The position numbers were made by a program, and so were the translations under genes. A DNA stretch of 64,000 nucleotides. It comes from Adineta vaga (lineage: Eukaryota > Rotifera). Location: positions 7,936,001-8,000,000 of the forward strand of contig CP075493.1 of the NCBI GenBank assembly GCA_021613535.1, written 5' to 3'. Under the pieces are notes generated by a model. It made no database searches, was not told where the DNA came from, and was given only the letters and a program-made list of their open reading frames with translations. Of the stretch, positions 47,399 to 60,118 are shown one piece after another (position 1 is the first letter of the stretch; each line of letters starts with the position of its first letter).

Positions 47399-49602
47399 TT
47401 AGTTGTTATTTTCTTTCGAAATATATTTTCGATGTAATGGACGTCGTTTTTCTAATCGGTATATTGGAACATAAGCTTTATCCGTCGAGTTACTCGGTGT
47501 TTCGGAACTAAACATAAAAAACGAAGAATTCAAATATGTTCTCGTCTATTATAATTGAGATTATTTTTAAAATACATAATAGTTTAGATATTAGAAACTT
47601 ACGTTAATGTTAAATTCTCAACTGATTTTGACAGGTTCGTTCGAATCTAATCGGTGAAGTAGGAAATACTTCATTCTGTTGATTGTTATCAATAAAATCT
47701 GGAGTAATTGCATTCAATTTCTCCATTGTGATTAATTCGATTGGAATAGTTTCTTCATCTATAACATAAATCTCAAAGCGTATACGAAAAAAATGAAAGA
47801 ATTCACGGATAGTAAAATTATTCTTACGACGAAATATCTATAGATGAATTTGCTTCCAAAGTTATTTTTGTTCTGTGTTATCTCTCTATGAAATTACTAA
47901 CCTATTGGTGTTGTTTCAAATGGTAGTGTTTGTGGAATAATACTATTCTGTACACTATTCGTTAATTTCTCTCCTTGATTTTCTTGTTCAGCTACTTGTA
48001 CAGCAGTTCTTGTAGAACTAGAAATAAAGATATCTGAAGATTATCTCTCTTATTGAACAATGATTCTCACTCATTATTTGTCAATGAGTCAACTAATACG
48101 TTTTCTTCTTTTACTGATTGTCGTATAGATAAATCAACATTATTGTTTGGAATAGTTGCAATAGTAAATCGATTCATTGCTTCAAAAATTCGTTCCATAA
48201 GTTGAAAACATGCTGGTCGTTTTTCTGGATCATGATTCCATGCATCTTGAATCCATCGTTTATACTCATCAGGTATATCTATTGGAATGGTTGGTCGTTC
48301 ACCCATTTTAACTTGAATGAGTATAATTGTTTCATCAGCATAATCATCCCATGGTTGTTTTCCTGTTGCTAATTCCCAAAAAACAATACCTAAACTATAG
48401 ATATCACTTTGTTTTGTATGTCGACCATGTCGATATAATAATTCTGGTGCTTTCCAACAGAATGTACCGACTACCTGTTGAGATGGAAATGTTCCTGATT
48501 GTAGAAGAGTTTCACGTCGAATTTCAGCTAAACCAAAATCACAAACTTTAAGTAAATATTTTTGATTCGATGTTCCATTATATTTCAATAGAAAATTAGC
48601 TGATTTTATATCTCGATGTAGAATTGTTGGATTAAAATTATGTAAATAATTGATTGACTTCACCATTTGCCAAGCTAACGAATATCGATCAGACCAATCA
48701 AATATAATTTGTTCATGGTTTCGATGAAATATATCATACAATGAACCTAATGGCATATATTCTACAATCATAGCATAAACATTTGGTTCAATACATGCAC
48801 CAAGAACGGTTAGAATATTTTCATATCGTATTCGATACATAGTAGAAATTTCACGAAGAAAATCCTCTCGAGCAGTTGATATATGACTAATACGAATGAT
48901 TTTAATAGCAACTTGATCATGATGTGTTAACCATTTGGCTTTATAAACATCAGCAAAACCTCCGTGACCAAGTGGTATATCTTCAATATACAAATCTTTG
49001 TATGGAATATGTAAAAATTGTTGATGTTGATCGAGAAGATCATTGTTTGATTGTAATAATAGATTTTGTACTAAAGAAAACCGGAATGATTGCAAACGTG
49101 TATCGAGCATTTTATTAATAAAACGATATTGTTCACATTGTTTATCTAACATTTTCTGTGCAATTTCATCGAGTTTTGTTTGTAATTCTTTTAAATCTTC
49201 TCGTTGATCAATTTGATCCTGTTGTCGATCGAATAATTGTTGAATATTCAATCCAACACATAAATCCTGGCCAAGTTGAGATAATCGATGATTTAATTCA
49301 TGAAATTTCTCTTCACTTTTTTGATATTCATATACTTCTTCATACCATTGATTGGATGATTTGAATTTTTCTATGTAATGATTACAATCATCGATACATT
49401 GAAGAAATTTATCAAGAATAGGCCGTGTTTCCGATCGTAATATCGATGATGAAGCATGTTCTAAACGTTCGAGTGGTTCGACCAATCGATCAATACGTTC
49501 ACAGAGACGTTCACATTGCAATTTATTGACATAAACTTGCGAAACATTTTCATGAATTTTATTTCGTAAGAAAAATAATCGATCGAAAGACGATGTCAAC
49601 AT
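47399..49602 (-). CDS. MLKL-like protein: N-terminal helical bundle plus TKL-type kinase
   Basis: Residues about 1-190 form a helical region with the spacing of the MLKL N-terminal four-helix bundle (NKLQCERLCERIDRLVEPLERL ... KFHELNHRLSQLGQDLCV ... coiled coil). Residues about 205-480 are a tyrosine-kinase-like (TKL) Ser/Thr kinase with all key residues: LGHGGFADVYKA, VAIKII, HRDIKSANFLL, DFGLAE, APELLY, DIYSLGIVFWELATGKQPW. The tail is Gln/Asn/Thr-rich and encoded by small exons down to 47399. MLKL executes necroptosis in vertebrates as a pseudokinase; here the kinase looks catalytically intact. The tail has an unresolved frame step at about 47640-47665, so the C-terminus is uncertain; an alternative stop is at 47610. 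The ATG is directly preceded by aaattag. Confidence 0.82.
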
Positions 49603-49999
49603 CTAATTTAAAATTAAACTATTCGTCCAAAACACGTGTAAAGGTAAAAATAAGAGAGAAAAGAAATGGATATTTTATTTATAACCATCCAAATGAAAGA
49701 CGAAACCAATGTTGACACAATGTTCTGCTATCGAAAGAAAAAACATCGTAAAACTTCGTTCGATTGAAAATATATATATGGAAATATAATTATATCGTAA
49801 GAATTTCATTGAGAATTTTATCATATGCAATAACATATATATTACTTCACTTTGCGTTTAAAAAAGATGACGACCTTTAATTGATGAGAATCAATTTTCA
49901 TCCTTTAACTTCATAAATATAACATTATTTTTCATTTTTATTGTCTCACCAATTTTCTATTCACTAACACAAATCAGTATTAATTTAGCATCAAATAAC

Positions 50000-50018
50000 A
50001 TATATATATATATATATT
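50000..50018. repeat. (TA)n microsatellite
   Basis: Nine TA units lie in the non-coding stretch between the kinase and Notch-ligand genes. Confidence 0.85.
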
Positions 50019-50459
50019 TGGTAAAAAAATCTTCATGATTAATATAACTGATGAAGATTGTTAATTATGACTAAAATCTAATGTATATCTTCGATTAAAT
50101 CGACAATCGTCTATCTTCGATGTCAAAAAAGCAACGTACCATTACGATCATGCATTATCTGAATTAAATTAAGTTATACGCATGATTGATTCAAACCAAT
50201 CGAAGATAATATATATGTCCTTTCCTACGTATGATTTACCTTTAAAAAGTAAAGTACAACCAGCGTTGAGAGCTTAACTTTTCTTCTAAAAATGAAACAA
50301 TCGTTTACATTTTTCAGCGAAATTTTAGCGTATTTTTGGTTTCAAAATGTGACAATTATGACAATTTCATCTATCAATTCAACTAGAGGAAACAATCAAA
50401 CACGCTTCAAGAATATTATCGTCCACTACGAATTCATTTGACGTAGAACTATTTTTAAC

Positions 50460-51030
50460 AATGAATGTATTCAATAAATCCCTCGCCTTTTTATATTTGA
50501 ACTAATATATATACTAGCTTTCAATTTACAAGATAATGACAGTGAAAATGATTTATTTTTTAAACCATTATCAACCTTATCTAAACCAAATTGCAATTCA
50601 ACTGGTGTGTATAAATACATAACAGCCTTCTTTTATTTCGTACTAAGCAGACACTTTCACACTAAATATTGTGATATTTACGTCGGATACATGGAGAAGT
50701 TCGAGCAAGCATTTTGATATTTTCGTTTCTATTACAATCAAATTTTCTTTATCAAGATGATGAATACATAATTTTATTTCAACGTAACATTGAACTATAA
50801 TTCGTCCAAAAACTTTGATTTCTAACAAATTCAGTAAAGTCTTGGACGATTCACTCAACGGCCATCTTTTTCAATTTCGTGAACATCTCGAAAAATCATA
50901 TGTATGTCTAAATATATAATGGATTCCATCATGGTATGAAAGAATTGTTTCCAGAATCATTTTCTGGAGATTTTTTCTTAACTTCGCTTATTGGTAGAGT
51001 CATTCTGGCAATACTTATTTACATCGGTAC
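50460..51030 (-). pseudogene. Possible decayed gene fragments
   Basis: Read on the minus strand, four segments look protein-like but lie in different frames: MTLPISEVKKKSPENDSG (about 51030-50950), MMESIIYLDIHMIFRDVHEI (about 50940-50870), a 71-residue frame containing CYVEIKLCIHHLDKENLIVI (50858-50643), and YLYTPVELQFGLDKVDNGL (about 50610-50470). Each ends in a stop and the next begins in another frame. I recognise no family. In so AT-rich a genome this could be chance. Confidence 0.25.
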
Positions 51031-52390
51031 CTTATGAAAAGCAATCATTATTCAGAACAATATGAACAAACGTGAGCAGCGTCAATGATCAAAACTTTCA
51101 GTTAAGATATTTCTTTCTTTTTTCAAAATTTTTTCTGTTAACTAAAAATTGCTCCATCTATAGAAAGAATAACCTTGTAGACATTTTTATTGCATTAAAT
51201 TCAAAGATTAAATATGAATGCATTCACACCTTCATGTAATTCGACGTAAAACAAAATGTTATTTCTTTTTTTCAAAAAAAAGACATCATTTTTATCTCAT
51301 CTATTCCTTTCCCTTTGATTTGATCGATGATCATTTTATATCCATTGGCAATATATGAATTCAACGTGTTATATACGCAGATGTTCACAACCTTTGATAA
51401 TGCATTTAGAAAATGTTCTAATAGATGAAAACTCAATATCAATATCTCTACTCATCTAATTCATTCTCGTACTTGTTCTGTCTGAGTGAAAAAAACAATC
51501 CGACTCTCTTGTCTCCCTTTTGTTGTTCAATTAAAACATGTCATATTTCTATATTCATCAGTCTTTATCCGTCTATCTTCTTATTTGACGCCTTTAAGTT
51601 GAGAAAGAAATAAAAACAATCGATGTAGACAACATTCCAACAAGTATTTTCCTTCCTAAGGCATTTTGATTGCGTGTTAAATATTGTAAATACTTTCATA
51701 TTGTGTAAAGTCACTAGAGAGTCATGAGTTTTAATGATGATCATGATGAGTAAAGCCGAAATGCATCAACGTTTTCTTGTGAGATTTCACGTGTTGATAC
51801 GAAAAAAGAAAAGAAAAAGACGATTGAATTCTTTCATCTTCTTAAATGAACACCAAATTCGGTGACATGAATGATATCTCTATATATGCATGATTATTTA
51901 TTCGTTTTGTTTCCGGTGAACACACGTGCCATTTGTTTGCTAACGAAGACTAACTTAATATTGAAGATCAAAAAGAAACTTCATACTTGACTTATACAAA
52001 TGGATTTGTTGTCATTGACAAAGACAAAGAGTAAATTATTAGGAAATTCTATAGCATCAATGATTACTCTTCGGTACATTGACGATAATTTCTTTGACAT
52101 GCTATGTAATAACTGAAACTAAGATGTATATCGAAGAAATTAATGTGACAATATCGAAACATCTGTTGTCCATCTGTTGCAATGTTTTTGTTTTTGAAAA
52201 TGATAATGATATGTGAAACGAAAAAATAATCGATCGAATATTTCCGTTCATCACCTTTGCCGCGTTTCATTTTAATGAAAAATTGATGTCTTCTTTTTTT
52301 TTTCAAATATGTTAAATTTTATTTACATAGATCACTGTTCGAACAACCGGGATGAAAAGAAGAAGAAAAAAGAGCGAGAACGAGAGAGTT

Positions 52391-53960
52391 CTATACAAGG
52401 GAAGCTTGAACATCCGTTTGTTTTAATTTGGTATTGATATCTTTTTTTTCGATTGTTTTATCATGAGATTCTTTGAATATATTCGTTGAAGAATTTTCAA
52501 TCGTCCAAATCTTGTCAAAAGTTATTTGTTTTATTTGTTGTAATTGTTTCCGTTTTGCATTCGATGACTTATAATATAAGTATGAAACAATCATTAAAGT
52601 TAATAGAAATAATATAATAAATATGAAGAGAATCACTAATTCCATTGAGAAGATTTTTTGTTCTTTTTTCTGTACAAGTCGTACATCTATTTCACAATAT
52701 TGACCAATAAATTCTTTTGAACAAACACATTTTCGATCTTCACATCGGCCATTATTACGACAAATTGGACATTTTAATTCAGTTTCACATTGTTTACCTT
52801 CATAACCTGGTGGACATACACATTTCGTTGATGAACTTAAACCACCATTTAAACAAATACGTTCTTCACATAATACACCTTGAAAACCTGATGGACATTG
52901 ACATTTAGATTCAATTAATTTTCCACCATTTTGACATAAAATTTTTGTTCTCGAAATTTTCATTACACGTTGTAGAGGTACTTCACATTTATCTCCTGTC
53001 CATCCTTGATGACAAATACATTGATCCGGTTGATCAAGACAATGTCCATGTTGACATCCAATTCGACATATAGCTAAACAAAGACAAAAGATATATGTCA
53101 GCTGGCTTTTTTTTCCTCAATTGAAAGATGATCTTCTACCTTTATTACAATCAATTCCAGTCCATCCTTGTTGACATATGATTTCACCTGTTTGAGGATC
53201 ACATCGTGAATGCGATGAGAGTGGTGAGCAGAAACGTGAACATTGTGAACCATAGAAATTTGTTGCACATGATACTCGATAACGAAAAGTAAATTCATGA
53301 GATGTTAATGAAGAATCAATGGTTTGAGAATGTTGCCAAGATGAATTTGGATGGATTGATGAACGAATTGTTGTAGAAAGAATCAATTCTCGTTCACTAC
53401 CTGGATATGGTTGACCATCGTATGTTTTATCATTAAATATATCAATATGAAGAACAAAATCTCCCTAAACATAAAGAAGAAGAAAAAACATCGTTATAAA
53501 ATTTCATTTGATTAAGTTTAAGATATTCTTTACCATCCAACTAAATTTAAATGGTAAAACAATTAAATTTGCTTGTTGTGGTAAACGATGAAAATCAATA
53601 CTATTTCCACCAAGAATAGGTGTTTCATCAAAACTATATGTACATTGTTCATTATTAACAATTGATGGACGATTAATATTATCCAAATTTGGATTTGGAT
53701 TACGTAAACAGAATCGCATGAATGTTTTACATGGTTGAATACATGTAAAAAATCGATCAGGACCATTACAACATGTACCATTGACATTGAGACCTTTACG
53801 ATTAACTAATCGTTCTAATTCGATTTCGAATTTACCAGCAGTTAAGATTAACTAGAATAAATTAATAAAATATGTTTTTGAAATATTAGGAAAAATGAAA
53901 TTTTACTTGAATTTGAAGAAAAGCAACGAAGAAAACGTAGAAAGTATTCATCATGATCAT
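52391..53960 (-). CDS. Delta/Jagged-type Notch ligand (MNNL, DSL, four EGF repeats, one TM helix)
   Basis: Five exons give about 455 residues. A signal peptide (MIMMNTFYVFFVAFLQIQ) leads into an MNNL domain (LILTAGKFEIELERLVN ... CCNGPDRFFTC), then the DSL domain with six cysteines: YRVSCATNFYGSQCSRFC ... CQQGWTGIDC. Four EGF repeats follow: CRIGCQHGHC...GWTGDKC, LCQNGG...GFQGVLC, ICLNGG...GYEGKQC and CPICRNNGRC...FIGQYC. The membrane helix is MELVILFIFIILFLLTLMIVSYLYY and the cytoplasmic tail is about 60 residues, ending VQASLV. DSL proteins bind Notch on adjacent cells. This ligand is much shorter than fly Delta or Jagged, closer to compact invertebrate DSL ligands. The last residues could form a PDZ-binding end; that is speculation. 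Confidence 0.93.
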
Positions 53961-54901
53961 CACAAATGAAGAGAATAAACAATTCACTTTCTCCTTTCCT
54001 TATATATACCTATACGTATTGAATTTTTCATCATCGTTAGACGATGGACCAATAGGAAAAAAAATTAGCACCTTTCTCTTTCTCTCTCTCTCTTTTTCGC
54101 TTCTCTCTTTCTCTTCGAATTCAACGTTGTCTGACTGGCGGCTAGGTGTCAATTATGGACAACCCCACTAACCATAGAATATCATCGACTCAGACACGCG
54201 ATTCAGATGAATATTTTCGATTGAATACCAATTTTCAGGATCTTTGATCGTCTTCTATCATCTCCTTTTGCGCAAAGTTTGAATAATTAAATCAATAGTA
54301 AATCTAAACTACAGTTTCACAATAAAAGGAACCTCTGAATTTGGTAATAAGATCCATCATTGAATTGGTTCAATCTATTTTTTTTTTCGTTTTTTCTTTG
54401 ATAATAATGACAGATAATTGATCATTAATTTTCAGCTGTTGAGAAGACAACAAACAATAATAACAACATTCCATGTCGCTTTCTCCTCTCTCATCTCTAT
54501 TATTAATCATCAGCGTTTATATTGATCAGGTTTATATGAAATACTATCAGCTTCCTTTTCATGTAGTCTTCTTAAATTCGAAAGACAATGTGTTAAATCC
54601 AAATGAAGTTATTTTGAAAAAGAGAAGGAATGTTTTCTTTTTGCTTAGATATGAAAAATATGTCCATGTCTATGCTTAGATGCGTTCATCGTTATTTATT
54701 CGAATGATGACGACATCATAGGGAGTGGCATATCAATATGATATCAGTAGGAGAGAGAAGAAGACAAATATGTATAGACTCCAATTAGTGATATTGAACA
54801 AGATCGACAATATAGATAGACACAAGAGATTTTCTTTCACAAGATAGTGTCAATAAAACAAGCAAATGATTTGTTCATCTTGCAAGACTAACACCTCGAT
54901 A

Positions 54902-54918
54902 CATATATATATATATAT
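54902..54918. repeat. (AT)n microsatellite
   Basis: Eight AT units occur in the intergenic region. Confidence 0.8.
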
Positions 54919-55009
54919 CGATAATCGATGGTTGACTGCCGTTTGGAATGTTTTCTTTAAATCGAATCAAATTCAATCAAGCAAGCAAGCATTTTCTATT
55001 TGAAACATA

Positions 55010-55029
55010 TTCATTCATTCATTCATTCA
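55010..55029. repeat. (ATTC)n microsatellite
   Basis: About five tandem ATTC units lie in intergenic DNA. It is the complement class of the GAAT repeat near 18.5 kb. Confidence 0.8.
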
Positions 55030-55648
55030 AGAATAGATGACGAGACATATATAACATGATGAAATTGCAAGCTGTTCACAGAACAAAACAAAAATATTTT
55101 TCAATTAAAGAGTTTCTTTTTTGTTATATACAAACTATCAACATATCACATCTACTATATCCTCAAGGGATTTTTATCGCAAACAAATCTAGCAACATTG
55201 TTAGATATCGAAATGAACATTTCGACAATCATTTATCTTGAACGTATGACATACTTGAAGAGAATATTGACATTTTTTTCTTTCTTCATTGAATAACCTT
55301 TCAACTACTATTGTATTCACAGAATTGATCATCATCTTTTCTTCTAACATGCTTATGATGCTTAATGAAGCATTCTCAATCAATTGTTTCTATAGTTTTT
55401 GTTTGCTATTCTTTTGAAAAATCAAAAAAATTCCAATTCATAATGATGAAGCTCAAAGAATGTTATGTTAACAACTTCAGAGTTTCATTGAACATATTGT
55501 ATAAATACTGAAGAGTGTTCGCTTTCTCTTACGACTTAATCTTATCTCAGCGATATATTCATGTGTAACATAACAACAAAAACTTCGAAAAAAAGAAAGC
55601 ATAAAATGTGAATATCACGTTTTAAAATAAATAATTATAACTTCTAGA

Positions 55649-58600
55649 CTATTCGGTATTATCCATTTCGATTAAAAAGTTGGGTACCTAAATGAATTAG
55701 AGAGAAGAAAAAAAAACGAACATGTTAAATATAAGTGATCAAATGATTTACTATTAATCCAGCTGATTGAATTAGATTTCGACATGTTTTTAATTGATCT
55801 TCATATGTTGAACAAAGAACAAGTAAGTCATTTTGTTCTTTGAGATTTTGTTGATAATTTGTATTTAATTTTTGATATTCATTGTTTAAACTAGTTTTTT
55901 CATCGACAATTTCTTGTAATTGACCTTGAAGACTCTAAGAATCATCGTCAATAATGTGAGAAAATACAAATGTCAAGATCATACTTCAAGAACAGAAACT
56001 TTTCGTTTTTCATTCGTTAATTTCTCTTGTAAAATATTTAGTTCTAATTGAAGACGAGACATTTCTGCATGTTGTTCTGCATATCTAAATCATACGCAGA
56101 AGATTATCTAGATAACTTTTACAAAATTCCTATTGTCAGACTTTTACCGTTCATCGGATATATTCAATTTCATTTGTAAGTCAGTTATTCGAGTATTTAA
56201 CGCTGCTACCTGTTCATCATTCTAAACAAAAAATCAATTAAAAACCAAAAGTTATTTTGCCATTCATTCATAACTATTTTACCTGGAGATTTTGATTCTC
56301 AGTATTATTCAAATTAAGTTGTTCAACACCATTCTCAATTCTATCAAAGATTCAACATTATAAACGAAAAAGAAAAACCCCATACAGATTAATACTTACG
56401 CTGATGAGTGAGTCAGTTGATAATATTGTTGCTGTTGATAGGCCTATGAGAAATAACTTTTATGATTTCTAAAACTAGATCATTTTTCATACTATCATAT
56501 TTCTTGAATATTCTAATTCTGCTTGTTGTTGTTCACATAGTGCTCGTAATTCTTCATCAGGATTTTGTTCTAGATGGAAACAATACAATCATTCAATGAT
56601 AATCATTCAGTATATTTACTTGATTCAGAAGATGATCTCAACAGAGAATATTGATCATGTATGTCTTGTAATGATTTTTCTAAGTCTACAATTTTTCTTT
56701 GATAAAAATCTCGTTCTTCGTGAAATTGTCTTTCTTGCTGTTGATAAGCAGCAATCTGTTGATTTTGTTGTTGAATTAATTCAGCATATTGTGCGAGCAT
56801 GATTGATGTTTGATCAGGTGGTTTTGTTTGACCATCATTTGGTCGTGTGGTTAATGTACGTGAAATAGATCCTTCAAGAATTTTGTAGAGACGAGCAAAT
56901 TCATAATCAAGTGTCATATCGTTCGCTTTGGATAATTTTAATTGTGGTTTTTGTAAAGCTTTTGCATAACAGTCGGATTTTAATAAGGATTCAAGTTTTT
57001 CTTGGAATAAATCAATACCAATACGTTTATTGATAAGTCGTTCAAGCGATTCTCTAGCAGTAAAATTAGAATTCTGTATTTGGAACAAGAATGTTTCATT
57101 TCGATATCATCAATAGTTATAATAAACTATTTGATTATCAGAAAATTCAACTTACGAAGAATATGTTGCTATTTGATTGTTATTGAATACTAAACATAAT
57201 CCAAATGCAAATGAACATAAAGATTGTATAAGAACTTCTCGATCATCGGCAATTGATTGTGCACAAATTTGTGTAATTAACTAAACGAAATAAGTTGTCA
57301 ATAGAAATTTCAAAAGAAATTTCATTTACATAGGAGATACTATTCTGCGAGGAGAGGAATGTTTGAACAGCTAATGTACAATTTGCTAACCATGTACATA
57401 GAAAAATCAATATTGCAATACGAGTATGGAACGATGATGATAGCTATTTGATAAAAGGAAAGAAAAAACAATGGAAGATATTGGAAATAAGATCTGTATT
57501 TCTACATTTTGTAAGAGATCAACCGATATTTCCATTAATGTTTTCACTTCTGGTTGTGTTGGATCAACTGCAAGTACAACTTGAAGAATTGCTTCTTTAA
57601 ATTGTTGATTATCAGTAATAACATGTGATAGAGCTATACTTGAACACCATGAAGCAACTGTATCTTTACTTAAATAACCAACAATTAACAAATGACCGAA
57701 TGTATATTGATTTGTAACTAGAATAGAAATATTCTGCTACATGAAAAAAAGAAACTTCTATGAAATAAACCAACTAGTTTGAGATTGAGGTAGTAATGTT
57801 TGAATAACCATCGATTTTCCATAATCATTTTTATATAGATAACATTGGAAACAATATAAAATAGATATTCGAAGTGGAAACGATTGTTTTTCTCCAGTTA
57901 CCATGATATAAAGAAGACTTAATAGAATTGGTCTACAAAGAAATTTATTCGTAAGAAAAATAAAACCAAATTGAAAAGAATTGTACGATTACGAACTGTT
58001 GAGTATCACTGGTAGTATTCATTACAGAACCAAAAAATTGTTGATTTTCAGAATTACCACGAATAATATCTCCGATCGTATTAATTGTCTAATAACAATC
58101 TATAGATGTTTTTTTTTCAGAACAATAAAAAGCACAACTTACTTCAGACAAGACATCGGCAGGTATCGATGTTATTGTAAGCATAACACATAGACGATGT
58201 AAAAGACCTTTTCGAAAGTGATAAAAAGTAAGGAGATCGTTCTGTTTGAATTCTTACCACATTGACTAATAGTTCGTTGACATGGAGTAATATTTTGATT
58301 TGAATTTGTCGGTGAAACAAGTGTTCGAATAACCTTTAGTTTAAACAAATGATTTTTTATTTGAACAAATTCAATTTTCTACATTTACTTCTAATAAAAG
58401 ATGAATATTTGTCACTTTTTGTGTTGACCAATGTTTATCACCAATGGAATTCAGTTCAAAAAAATCTACTAAACGTCGAATAAATGAACTTTCACGAAAA
58501 TAACTTTGATTTGATGTATTATTTTTCAATAGATTTAATAAAACAGTTAAACAATCTTGGACAATAACACCTACAGATTGTAATACAATATAAAAGAAGA

Positions 58601-59733
58601 CAACTAGATCAACAATTTACCTCCTTCACAACCGCCTTCACTACCAAGAATTTCAAATAAACGTTCGAAACCATTCTCAAATGAAACTATTTTCTGAATA
58701 TTTGCATTGGATTGTGTCAAAATTTGAAGAAGAAGAAGAGCCTATTGATAAACACAAATATACTATTTCTATTCTAAGGGAAAAAGAAAGCATCATTTTA
58801 CATCATTTCGAATCACTTCTCGTTCATCTTGTAATAAATCAACTAATTTAGAAACACCCATCGGTCCACTTTCGAGAATAATATCTTGTAATAATTTCGT
58901 ACAATTTGTTAAAAGTATTGTAAGAAACTTAATCGCTGCTCGACGAAGATTAAAATCTGTTTCCTACAAACATCCGAGAAATGATCTATGTCGATACAAA
59001 TTGATTAAATATTACTTCAATAAGATCCAGAGCTGCATGAACATTTTCTTTATTCTTAACAAATAATTCTAAAATATATATTGACTTTTTTCTTCAAAGT
59101 TCAATTAAAGTAAAAAATCTTACCAGTAAATTGAGCGGTTATATCTTGTGGTAAATTTGGTTGTTCTATACAAAACAAAATAGATTAAAAAAGAATTAAC
59201 ATGGACAGTTACATTCTACTTGCCTTCATTATTATCAGCTTCATACGTCATAATATTAGCTAATGTTTCTAATGCTAATTGAATGAGATCCAACTCAGTT
59301 CGATCACTTTGTAAAACATTGGCGAGTAATGTCATACTTTGTGTACCAACTTCAAGTTTACATTTCTATTCATTTATTCATTATAAAAGAAAATAGTTCA
59401 TGTCGTTACAAATATAACCTACTTTAGAAAGACCTTTTAAGCCACGTATAGCATCTCGTCGATCGTCAATTCGTGTTGCTAGTTGTAAACGATCACAGAG
59501 ACGTTCGATCTGTAAATATACGAAGAATTCGTCAAAGTAGGGAGATGAGATTTGATGTGTAGTAGTCATAGTTAGCCCTGTAAGCATAGTGCGAAAAGGC
59601 CTTTGATTACGGAAAGATAGAGAGCAGTGTTTTAATTATCTTTTACCATTTCTTGATTAGTGATCGTTTCATTGACTGGTGTTGTCGATGATGTCGACGA
59701 TGAAAACAGTGATGTACCACGCCAAAAAGCCAT
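55649..59733 (-). CDS. USO1: General vesicular transport factor p115 (USO1)
   Basis: The start MAFWRGTSLFSSSTSS and IERLCDRLQLATRIDDRRDAIRGLKGLSKK match the N-terminus of p115. Next come many short exons of armadillo-like helices (for example the block with SKDTVASWCSSIALSHVI and DPTQPEVKTLM), the USO1 head C-terminal part (RESLERLINKRIGIDLFQEKLESLLKS), and a coiled-coil tail (QIAAYQQQERQFHEERDFYQRKI ... LKEQNDLLVLCSTYEDQLKTCRNLI). It ends VPNFLIEMDNTE. p115 tethers COPI and COPII vesicles to the Golgi via GM130 and giantin. Roughly twenty exons. The last exon is 55649-55687. The acidic tail seen in vertebrate p115 is nearly absent. Confidence 0.92.
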
Positions 59734-60118
59734 TTTTTATCTTAAAATATAATATTAAGTCGTTTTTTCTAAGAACAAAACCACCGATGAAGGTATTTTA
59801 TTATTTTTTTTTGCTAGTAAGAGAATCCATTGAAAAACGTGTCGTTATCAAATCTAACCGATAGATCTATTTATCAAAAGAGGTCTCTAATTGACAGACA
59901 TAACGTTCTATCAGAATTATACATTATATTGTACTAGTATTTCAAATTGTTTGCTTTCAAAACAGAGACGTTTGAACGGTCTCTAAATAACTGAATCAGT
60001 TTATTAAAAAAAAAACACTAATGTCTTTCCAATATGGAAAATACAAAATCAACACAATAACAAAAACAATAACATGAAATTTTTTTTCAAAAGAATGCTT
60101 ATCTTAATTCATCTGACA
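59734..60118. other. Spacer between USO1 and the HMG-box gene
   Basis: This 385-bp AT-rich sequence lies upstream of USO1 and downstream of the HMG-box gene (both minus). No gene is seen. Confidence 0.4.

Larger units (their letters stand above)
49603..52390. other. Long gene-poor stretch with possible gene remnants
   Basis: A 2.8-kb AT-rich region without a convincing intact gene. A (TA)n repeat lies at 50000-50018. Minus-strand fragments between about 50460 and 51030 have coding-like wording but change frame several times (separate entry). The remainder appears to be non-coding flanks of the kinase and Notch-ligand genes. Confidence 0.4.
53961..55648. other. Intergenic region
   Basis: This 1.7-kb AT-rich region lies between the upstream side of the Notch-ligand gene and the 3' end of USO1. 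It contains (AT)n at 54902-54918 and (ATTC)n at about 55010-55029, plus pyrimidine tracts at 54070-54115. No gene is recognised. Confidence 0.4.

Noticed and set aside
52064-52306. 80-codon minus-strand frame downstream of the Notch ligand
   Set aside because: Low-complexity start, no domain; probably the 3' flank of the DSL gene.
54473-54679. 68-codon frame MSLSPLSSLLLII...
   Set aside because: Short, no family, no splice context; expected by chance in AT-rich DNA.
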